In this document: one piece after another, positions 1 through 5,471 of the stretch
How positions within the stretch are numbered: the first letter of the stretch is position 1
How the letters are laid out: every line of letters begins with the position of its first letter
DNA from: Bdellovibrionales bacterium
GTDB taxonomy: Bacteria; Bdellovibrionota; Bdellovibrionia; Bdellovibrionales; UBA840
Direction: 5' to 3'
DNA: 9,004 nucleotides
Assembly: GCA_020434605.1 (NCBI GenBank)
Contig: JAGRAL010000383.1
Span: forward strand, 1 to 9,004
Position numbers and translations under genes: made by a program
Notes under the pieces: generated by a model
Seen by the model: the letters and a program-made list of their open reading frames with translations, nothing else
What the model was told of the DNA's origin: nothing
Databases searched by the model: none

Positions 1-675
1 TAAATTTCCTCCCCACTCGTGAATGTACGAATCAAAATCAGCTCCTTTACCCTCTATTGCATAAGCTACCAGTTGTTGGTTTGCATCCCATGCTGTGTAA
101 ATTCTAGAGTTTGGAATTTGCAGTAAAGCGCGCACCTCTTCAATACCACGAACACTGTGTACTGTGTGTTGTTGATATAATTTGTGTATCGCTTCAGGAG
201 CTACTTTATTCCCTTCGATGATTTTTAAATTCTGTGACTCTACTTCTAGCTTTTTATCAACGATAGCTGTCAACTCCGTGCCGGCTAATGTAAAACCAAA
301 TTTTTTATAAAAATCATATTTATCAGACCACAATATAGCAAATTCACAACCACTCGCTCTGGCCTGTTCTACACAGTCCTCAAGAATTTTTGAGCTTAAG
401 CCCTTCTCACGGTGCTGTGACTCTGTCACAACAGATCCTATCATTGCCACTTTAAACAAGCCCAAATGACTTTTAACCAATAGGGGTTTCCAAACTGCAT
501 GAGATAGTATTTGATCATTATCCTCGATAATACGAATATTTTGCAAATTTCCACTGCTAAAAGCCGTTGGGTATTCTTGATCCAAAGACCATGTAAAATT
601 TGGTCGAAGGCTTTCTTTTAAAAAATCTAATACCTTAGGTAATTCACCTACTTCTATACTACGTGGGCCTTTCAT
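1..675 (-). CDS. GNAT family N-acetyltransferase, 3'-truncated by the window edge
   Basis: The frame reads open from ATG at 675 through 225 codons to base 1 without a stop, so the C-terminus lies outside the window. Residues 1-140 look like a GNAT acetyl-CoA-dependent acyltransferase fold. Strand 4 plus motif A is at about 75-96, with HREKGLSSK (88-96) in the place of the pyrophosphate-binding Q/RxxGxG/A loop, followed by the helix ILEDCVEQAR. Motif B is at about 111-128, with DFYKKFGF, the usual 'Y..GF' ending of GNATs. Residues 150-225 (IYTAWDANQQLVAYAIEGKG, then YIHEWGG) look like the start of a second GNAT-like half, so this may be a tandem-domain protein of about 300 residues. The start is supported by GGGGGAG at 681-687, about five bases upstream. 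The acceptor substrate cannot be told from the sequence. The family is fairly certain, the function open. Confidence 0.8.
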   Translation of the reverse strand, partial: MKGPRSIEVGELPKVLDFLKESLRPNFTWSLDQEYPTAFSSGNLQNIRIIEDNDQILSHAVWKPLLVKSHLGLFKVAMIGSVVTESQHREKGLSSKILEDCVEQARASGCEFAILWSDKYDFYKKFGFTLAGTELTAIVDKKLEVESQNLKIIEGNKVAPEAIHKLYQQHTVHSVRGIEEVRALLQIPNSRIYTAWDANQQLVAYAIEGKGADFDSYIHEWGGNL

Positions 676-680
676 AGATA

Positions 681-700
681 CTCCCCCTACTAACAGTATA
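681..700 (-). promoter_or_regulatory. Ribosome binding site and -10-like box of the GNAT gene
   Basis: Read on the minus strand, GGGGGAG (681-687) lies just upstream of the ATG at 675 and is a good Shine-Dalgarno match. TATACT (695-700) is a good -10 hexamer, but no convincing -35 lies 16-18 bases further upstream. If this -10 is used, the leader is only about 13 bases. The ribosome site is well supported and the promoter is tentative. Confidence 0.45.
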
Positions 701-750
701 TCTAATACTCAGACCGACAGTAGTACCGCTCTAAAAATTGGACGAAAAAC

Positions 751-779
751 TTGTTCCTTTCACCTATATTTGCTATACA
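751..779 (+). promoter_or_regulatory. Candidate sigma70-type promoter for ferredoxin-nth
   Basis: TTGTTC (751-756) and TATACA (774-779) are separated by 17 bases. A second -10-like box, TATATT, sits at 765-770. Transcription would begin near 786, ahead of the TTG start at 808 and its Shine-Dalgarno at 797-801, but only about 10 bases ahead of the ATG at 796. The -35 box matches the consensus only in TTG, so confidence is low. Confidence 0.3.
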
Positions 780-796
780 GGTCCAGTAATTTTAAA

Positions 797-801
797 TGAG
801 G
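797..801 (+). promoter_or_regulatory. Ribosome binding site that decides the ferredoxin start (TTG at 808)
   Basis: TGAGG at 797-801 lies six bases ahead of an in-frame TTG at 808. The upstream in-frame ATG at 796 overlaps this site and has only AT-rich sequence (AGTAATTTTAA) before it. A TTG start gives a protein beginning (M)ADRNEKWP, which matches the remembered N-termini of related ferredoxins better than the MRYD extension. Confidence 0.5.
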
Positions 802-807
802 TATGAC

Positions 808-1041
808 TTGGCAGATCGCAACGAAAAATGGCCACAAAATAAAACCGGAAAGTACTACGTAGACCAAGCATGTATTGCTTGTGACGCCTGTATTACTACT
901 GCCCCAGACCATTATCTAATGAATGACGAGGCAGGACACGCATACGTATCTAAGCAGCCTGAAGGTCCAGCTGAAGAAGAACTCATGAAGGAAGCTATGG
1001 AATCTTGTCCTGTCGAAGCCATTGGTGACGACGGCGAATAG
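808..1041 (+). CDS. Small [4Fe-4S] ferredoxin
   Basis: This is a 77-residue low-potential ferredoxin from the chosen TTG start, or 81 residues if the ATG at 796 is used. Numbered from that ATG, the cluster ligands are C26, C29 and C32 (CIACDAC) plus C71 in SCPVEAI. The CxxCxxC...CP pattern with four cysteines and only one such set points to a single [4Fe-4S] cluster rather than a two-cluster bacterial ferredoxin. It is a soluble cytoplasmic one-electron carrier, and its redox partner is not known. The acidic tail (AIGDDGE) is common in this type. Its TAG stop directly abuts the ATG of nth, so the two genes share a message and are probably coupled in translation. The family is secure. The exact start is less so, because it rests on the ribosome site at 797-801. 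Confidence 0.9.
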   Translation: MADRNEKWPQNKTGKYYVDQACIACDACITTAPDHYLMNDEAGHAYVSKQPEGPAEEELMKEAMESCPVEAIGDDGE

Positions 1042-1695
1042 ATGGCAAAAGAAAGTCTGACCTCTAAACAAGAGCGATCTAAAAATATTATAAAAGTTTT
1101 AAAAAAAACATATCCAAACTCAAAATGCTCACTCCATTTTGAATCACCTTTTCAGCTTTTAATCGCAACCATACTATCTGCACAGTGTACCGACGATAGA
1201 GTCAATCAAACCACACCCGCCTTATTTAAAAAATACCCTGATGCCAAAGGTTTTTTAGCAGCTACCCAAGCTGAGGTAGAAACCTTGATTCGCTCTACTG
1301 GCTTTTATAAAAACAAAGCAAAAAATATTTTGGCTTGCTGCCAGCAAATCGTAGAAAAGTACCCAAGAGGCCTTCCTAAAACAACGGAAGAGCTTCATGC
1401 CCTACCAGGTGTGGGCAGAAAAACTGCCAATGTAGTACTTGGTACTGCTTTTGGCATTCCTGGTATGGTTGTCGACACCCATGTGACAAGAATCACAAAT
1501 CGTTTGGGTTTTTGTAAAGGTACTGATGCGGTAAAACTTGAGATGGAACTTATGAAAATAGTAGAAAAAGAGGATTGGGTTAAGTTTACTCACTTATTGA
1601 TCGACCACGGAAGAGCTGTCTGCGTTGCAAGAACACCTAAATGTGAAGATTGTGTGATCAAAAAGTTTTGCCCACAAAAACCGTATATAAAATAA
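1042..1695 (+). CDS. nth: Endonuclease III (DNA glycosylase/AP lyase)
   Basis: This 217-residue protein removes oxidised pyrimidines from DNA and cleaves the abasic site by beta-elimination in base excision repair. The helix-hairpin-helix is LPGVGRKTANVV at 121-132, with catalytic lysine K127, and the catalytic aspartate is D145 in VVDTHV. The C-terminal [4Fe-4S] ligands are C194, C201, C204 and C210, with the C-x6-C-x2-C-x5-C spacing typical of Nth. Length is normal for the family (E. coli 211) and nothing essential is missing. The ATG follows the ferredoxin stop with no gap, and no clear Shine-Dalgarno precedes it, so translation probably depends on ribosomes finishing the ferredoxin gene. 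The 3' end faces the M14 peptidase gene with only five bases between and no hairpin. Confidence 0.96.
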   Translation: MAKESLTSKQERSKNIIKVLKKTYPNSKCSLHFESPFQLLIATILSAQCTDDRVNQTTPALFKKYPDAKGFLAATQAEVETLIRSTGFYKNKAKNILACCQQIVEKYPRGLPKTTEELHALPGVGRKTANVVLGTAFGIPGMVVDTHVTRITNRLGFCKGTDAVKLEMELMKIVEKEDWVKFTHLLIDHGRAVCVARTPKCEDCVIKKFCPQKPYIK

Positions 1696-1700
1696 AAATC

Positions 1701-2678
1701 TTAGTTATTCATTACTTCGCTTGCAGTAGCAGAGGCTCTTTCTTTTAAGTAATTTGGTCTCTCTTCAACGGCAAAATCAAAAAATATTTGATGGCTTTTT
1801 TCCATGTCTGCAAAGTACTGCATTGCTTTTGATGCATCTGTCGTCGGTAATTCTACAGTTAGTGTTGGTATTCCTAATATTTTACCTGCATAATTTCCTA
1901 AACTTCCAGGAAATGTACCATAAGCAAAAAATCGCAATTTACTGGTCGCGCGCTTCATATTTTCTTTTAAGATATAGCAAGAATCAAAATATGTTTTGGC
2001 AAAATTATCATTATTTACTTCTTCAGAAATTGGGCCATCATAATCCAAAATATTTAAAGGCGCATGAATACTTAATATTTTGGTGATTTTAAATTCATTG
2101 ATCAGCCATCTCTGAAATGTGTTTTCAGGTTGATCCCCCGCCTTGTCTCCTGGGTAGTAACGGCGGCGTGAAGAATACTTTTCTTTCCAAATTTTATGGG
2201 CATTCTGATTCCATTCTGGTGTTGGAAAGTTGCGGTTTAGATCTACTTTATTAAAATTCGTTCTTGTACCTCTTTGATAACGTAAGAAGCCATCTGGATT
2301 TACTAGTGGAGCAATCACAATTAATTTATCTTTACATAAATTAGGCCTAGCCTTTACCCACTCTACCAAACGAAAACCAAAATATACCGGGGTAATCTCA
2401 TCCCCATGAACCGCCGATAGAACCAGGCTACGATTTTTTGCGTTTATATCTCCGCAAACCCAATACAAAAGAGGCATACCATCTACAGAATATCCACCAA
2501 TGAGCCAACCCTTATCATTAAACAATAATGGATCCCATTTATAAGGTTTCGTTCTATTTTTAACCGTGTCCATCAAGACACCGACAGACTTATGCGGACT
2601 ACCGGCACGGTCTGTTTTATCTTTTGCAACAGCAAAAAAACTAGAAATTAAAAATGTAGCTACCAATAAAAATCTCAT
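1701..2678 (-). CDS. Secreted M14 zinc carboxypeptidase, MpaA-like (murein peptide amidase type)
   Basis: This 325-residue metallopeptidase has a cleavable signal peptide at 1-18 (MRFLLVATFLISSFFAVA, cut before KD). Zinc ligands are H91 and E94 (HGDE) and H205 (SIHAPLN). The substrate-carboxylate site is DLNRNFP (146-152), with N148 and R149. YYPGDKAGDQPEN (174-186) corresponds to the YPG...SEPE stretch of the MpaA/DL-carboxypeptidase branch, and the catalytic glutamate is probably E276 in LTVELPT. MpaA cleaves the gamma-D-Glu-diaminopimelate bond of murein peptides, so that role is inferred here. E. coli MpaA is cytoplasmic and shorter (about 240 residues), whereas this one is exported and would act in the periplasm or outside the cell. 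The start is supported by AAAGG at 2687-2691. The gene is monocistronic, divergent from doxX and convergent with nth. M14 membership is firm and the substrate less so. Confidence 0.85.
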   Translation of the reverse strand: MRFLLVATFLISSFFAVAKDKTDRAGSPHKSVGVLMDTVKNRTKPYKWDPLLFNDKGWLIGGYSVDGMPLLYWVCGDINAKNRSLVLSAVHGDEITPVYFGFRLVEWVKARPNLCKDKLIVIAPLVNPDGFLRYQRGTRTNFNKVDLNRNFPTPEWNQNAHKIWKEKYSSRRRYYPGDKAGDQPENTFQRWLINEFKITKILSIHAPLNILDYDGPISEEVNNDNFAKTYFDSCYILKENMKRATSKLRFFAYGTFPGSLGNYAGKILGIPTLTVELPTTDASKAMQYFADMEKSHQIFFDFAVEERPNYLKERASATASEVMNN

Positions 2679-2697
2679 TCATTGTACCTTTACGTAT

Positions 2698-2714
2698 AGT
2701 ATAGCCAGTGGCTA
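2698..2714 (-). promoter_or_regulatory. Candidate -10 box and dyad upstream of the M14 peptidase
   Basis: Read on the minus strand, TATACT (2698-2703) is a good -10 hexamer 20 bases before the ATG. No good -35 stands behind it. The 13-base dyad TAGCC-AGT-GGCTA (2702-2714) begins at its edge and could be an operator, though its arms are only 5 bp. This is a weak call. Confidence 0.3.
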
Positions 2715-2754
2715 GCATTTTTCGTAGCAAATTCGTCTACAGTCCCCGTCCTGA

Positions 2755-2783
2755 TTGACAGCTTTTGCCCTTTTAAGCATAGT
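2755..2783 (+). promoter_or_regulatory. Sigma70-type promoter for doxX-tkt, possibly giving a leaderless message
   Basis: A perfect -35 TTGACA (2755-2760) is followed after 17 bases by CATAGT (2778-2783), a 4/6 match to the -10. A transcript from here would start at about 2789-2791, on top of the doxX ATG at 2790. No Shine-Dalgarno precedes that ATG, which agrees with a leaderless or near-leaderless message. Confidence 0.5.
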
Positions 2784-2789
2784 GTCTTT

Positions 2790-3272
2790 ATGCTAATCGC
2801 CTTTTTAGAAAGTATCAAACACACGGGCCATCTGTTTCCTATTGCGTTTTTACGTGTATTTATGGGGTATTACTACTTACAAGAGGCTTTAAGCAAATAT
2901 GCCGGAGACTTTTTAACACAGCCTATCCTGGCTGAAAAAATGAGTGAAAGTATTCGTAATAATATTGCACCCCCCCAATTATTGTCATTTTTTGAAAGTG
3001 TCGGCATTCCATACTGGCAGTTTTTTGCGCATTTCGTAACTTCTCTTGAGTTTGGATTAGGCATTTGCTTATTAGTCGGCTATCTGGTGCGCCCAGCTAG
3101 CATATTAGCTATTTTACTCAATTTGTTTTTAATTTGGATCAGCCCTCCGCACATGGCATTGCTATATAAAACATTTATCGCAGTGAACATTACTTTAGGG
3201 TGGCTAGGTGCTGGCCGTTGCATTGGTTTTGATTATTATTTCTATAAACGTATGAGAGGTATTTGGTGGTAA
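2790..3272 (+). CDS. DoxX family inner-membrane protein
   Basis: This 160-residue integral membrane protein is predicted to have four hydrophobic segments, at about 15-34, 75-98, 102-118 and 123-143, the usual DoxX layout. Family-like features are the early arginine in the first helix (FLRVFMGYYYLQEALSKY) and the loop-helix stretch LEFGLGICLLVGYLVRPAS. DoxX/DoxD proteins include the small subunit of archaeal thiosulfate:quinone oxidoreductase and membrane partners of redox enzymes, but for most members the reaction is unknown and I assign none here. The ATG lacks a Shine-Dalgarno and lies where a promoter at 2755-2783 would start transcription. The 3' end overlaps the transketolase gene by seven bases and contains its ribosome site, so the pair is an operon. 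A run of seven C lies at 2970-2976. Confidence 0.8.
   Translation: MLIAFLESIKHTGHLFPIAFLRVFMGYYYLQEALSKYAGDFLTQPILAEKMSESIRNNIAPPQLLSFFESVGIPYWQFFAHFVTSLEFGLGICLLVGYLVRPASILAILLNLFLIWISPPHMALLYKTFIAVNITLGWLGAGRCIGFDYYFYKRMRGIWW
3254..3259 (+). promoter_or_regulatory. Ribosome binding site for tkt inside doxX, favouring GTG at 3266
   Basis: GAGAGG at 3254-3259 lies within the last codons of doxX. It is six bases from the GTG at 3266 and only three from the in-frame TTG at 3263. Normal spacing therefore favours GTG 3266. No ATG is available near the N-terminus. Confidence 0.55.
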
Positions 3273-5275
3273 GCGTTCTTCCGTTAAACATTAAAAATTC
3301 TTTAGCACCTACTCCCACTCAAAGTCCTCAATATGCCATTTCATTAAAAACTAAATCTAACGAATCCTTAGACTTAGCGGATCCAGATTACATTCGCGCC
3401 ATTGTAGCCTGCATGGACATGAATGCCGTACTTGGTGGAGCCGCATGCCACTACGGTGGACCCGCTGCATTTGCCGAATTAATGTCTGCCACGCACGCCT
3501 TTGCGTTTTTTAAATCTCAAAAAAGTGGAAAAGAATTTTTTGAATTATTTAATATCGTAAACGACGCTGGTCACTGCGAGAATGGTCTTTATGCTTTGAA
3601 AGCTATGTATAATTACGCTGATTTAAGCCTAAATAGCCTAAAGAATTTTCGCTCTATCAAAAGTAAACTGACTGGCCATGGAGAATCGCACTTGTTTCCT
3701 GATGGTGTTCTGCTCTCTAATGGTCCACTTGGCTCAGCTTTTCCGCAAGCTCAAGGCCTTGCCATGGCTGATGCTCTTGCCGAAAATCAACGAACCACAA
3801 TTCTTGCTATATCAGATGGAGCATCGATGGAGGGCGAAGCCAAAGAAGCATTCTCTGCTATCCCGGGTTTTGCCGCTCGTGGAAAGTTAAATCCGTTTAT
3901 TTGTATTTTAAGTGATAACAACACAAAACTCACAGGTAGAATTGATAAAGATTCTTTTTCTATGCAAGGCTACTTTTCTTCTCTAAAAGAGCAAGGCTGG
4001 CATGTTATATCACTAGAAAATGGAAATGATTTAGAAGCTTGCTTAAAAGCCATCGAAGAAGCTCATTCGCTTTCTACTAAAAATCCAAAAATACCAGTTT
4101 TGATCCACGCAAGAACAACAAAGGGCATTGGCACAAAAAAGACAGCCGAGTCTTCGTCGGGTGGCCATGGTTTTCCTTTAAAGACAGCGGCAGAACTACG
4201 CGGGTTTGTTAGTGAAATTTTAAATGGCAAAGAACTTCCCTCAGAAATTGATTCATGGATTACTGAGCTTGAAAATACAACCCCTGCCGCTTCTCAGCCA
4301 GGTGAAAAAATTCAAAGTGGAGTGAGTAAAGCTCTTATTGCAAAAAAAGCAGCAGGGCTTCCGATTGTATCGATTACTTCTGACTTACAGGGCTCTACTG
4401 GTGTTAAAGACTTTCAAGCCAAATTTCCTGAGTCTACATTTGATGTTGGGGTTGCAGAAGCTAATATGGTGAGTGTCGCAGCTGGCTTTTCAAAAACTGG
4501 TTATATCCCTGTTGTAGATACTTTTGCACAGTTTGGAGTTACTAAGGGTGCATTACCAATCACCATGGCTAACTTATCACAATCACCGATCATCGCATTT
4601 TTCTCGCATACTGGATTTCAAGATGCAGCGGATGGCGCTTCACACCAAGCTTTGTCCTACATCTCTATGCAATCTTCTATTCCTAATGTTTATGTATTTA
4701 CATTGTCATGTAGTTCAGAGGCGGAAGCATTAGTATCACAAGCTCTTGATGAATTTGCAGCAGACAGAAAAAACGGTAAAACGCCTAAGACTTATATATT
4801 TTTCTTAGGTAGAGAAAACTTCCCTGCTTCTTACAAAGAAAATGTATCTTACCAACTACATAAATCACAGGTTCTTATGGACACGGCGGACTTGCACTCT
4901 AAAAAAGTTTGTATCTTAGCTGTAGGCTCAATGGTTCCTGAGGCCATCAAAGCTAGCCAAATATTACAAGAGCAAAAGATTGGCGTTAGCTTATTGCAAC
5001 CATCTGCCATCAATCACCCAGATCTAAGCACCATCGAATTTTACGTAGCTAAGTGTGGTGGTAAATTGCTAGTTGTTGAAGATCACCAACGTATAGGCGG
5101 TTTTGCTTCGATCCTTACTCAAAGCTTAAAAGAAAATCGACTGAGCTTTGAATTAAAGGTACTTGCAGTTAACGGCAAGTTTGGACAAAGCGCCTATTCA
5201 GCAGCAGAGCTTTATAGTAAGCATCACTTGGATGCCGATCATATTGTTCAAACTATAAAAGAATCGCTGCTTTAA
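3266..5275 (+). CDS. tkt: Transketolase, full length
   Basis: This 669-residue thiamine-diphosphate enzyme transfers two-carbon units between sugar phosphates in the non-oxidative pentose phosphate pathway. All three domains are present in one chain. Numbering is from the GTG. The N-terminal cofactor domain has H103 (AGHCENG, like the SNGHA histidine), GHGE at about 137-140, NGPLG, the metal/diphosphate motif SDG (183-185) ending in DNN (217-219), and GGHGFP with H301. The pyrimidine domain has catalytic E398 in GVAEANM, H448, and DGASHQ with D456 and H460, then R516 in GREN, which probably binds substrate phosphate. A C-terminal transketolase domain follows from about 545. Length matches E. 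coli TktA (663). The one departure is Ser for the first Gly of the GDG motif; the metal-binding Asp remains. It overlaps doxX and is the last gene of that operon. Confidence 0.93.
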   Translation: MVSVLPLNIKNSLAPTPTQSPQYAISLKTKSNESLDLADPDYIRAIVACMDMNAVLGGAACHYGGPAAFAELMSATHAFAFFKSQKSGKEFFELFNIVNDAGHCENGLYALKAMYNYADLSLNSLKNFRSIKSKLTGHGESHLFPDGVLLSNGPLGSAFPQAQGLAMADALAENQRTTILAISDGASMEGEAKEAFSAIPGFAARGKLNPFICILSDNNTKLTGRIDKDSFSMQGYFSSLKEQGWHVISLENGNDLEACLKAIEEAHSLSTKNPKIPVLIHARTTKGIGTKKTAESSSGGHGFPLKTAAELRGFVSEILNGKELPSEIDSWITELENTTPAASQPGEKIQSGVSKALIAKKAAGLPIVSITSDLQGSTGVKDFQAKFPESTFDVGVAEANMVSVAAGFSKTGYIPVVDTFAQFGVTKGALPITMANLSQSPIIAFFSHTGFQDAADGASHQALSYISMQSSIPNVYVFTLSCSSEAEALVSQALDEFAADRKNGKTPKTYIFFLGRENFPASYKENVSYQLHKSQVLMDTADLHSKKVCILAVGSMVPEAIKASQILQEQKIGVSLLQPSAINHPDLSTIEFYVAKCGGKLLVVEDHQRIGGFASILTQSLKENRLSFELKVLAVNGKFGQSAYSAAELYSKHHLDADHIVQTIKESLL

Positions 5276-5471
5276 CCCTTATAAATGTTCAAAAAAATAG
5301 CCTGCAGACTCGTGCAGGCCAAAATCTATCTTATAGCTACGACCAATGCCATAAAACATTGTTATACATACCCTGTTTTTAGGCGTAACTGCTTATAAAT
5401 ATTACCCTTATTGGCAAATCAGATCACTTCTGTAAGCTTATTCTCTATATTCGTGTTGTCTTGGGGGATCG
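5276..5471. other. 196-base intergenic region between tkt and the 406-residue exported protein
   Basis: No credible coding frame is seen. The region holds the GC-rich hairpin at 5300-5319, with its A-tract at 5291-5297. It also holds a minus-strand -10-like TATAAC (5361-5366 on this strand), a 9-base direct repeat CTTATAAAT (5278-5286 and 5392-5400), and a plus-strand -10-like TATATT at 5446-5451 without a good -35. GGGGG at 5463-5467 is the likely ribosome site for the gene at 5472. Confidence 0.5.
5291..5319 (-). terminator. Intrinsic terminator with its U-tract on the minus strand, behind tkt
   Basis: GCCTGCA (5300-5306) and TGCAGGC (5313-5319) form a perfect 7-bp GC-rich stem with a 6-base loop. 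On the minus strand the stem is followed by TA and seven T (complement of the A-run 5291-5297), the classic intrinsic terminator form. On the plus strand it is followed by CAAAATC, a poor U-tract. It would therefore stop RNA running leftward toward the tkt 3' end better than the tkt message itself. No minus-strand protein gene precedes it. Confidence 0.55.

Noticed and set aside
1754..2086. Plus-strand open frame of 110 codons opposite the M14 peptidase
   Set aside because: It lies wholly antisense to a gene with intact catalytic motifs and a signal peptide, and its translation resembles no protein family; a shadow frame.
5278..5400. Direct repeat CTTATAAAT (5278-5286 and 5392-5400)
   Set aside because: Nine bases of mostly A and T repeated twice within about 120 bases is plausible by chance and has no third copy, so it is noted only in the intergenic entry.
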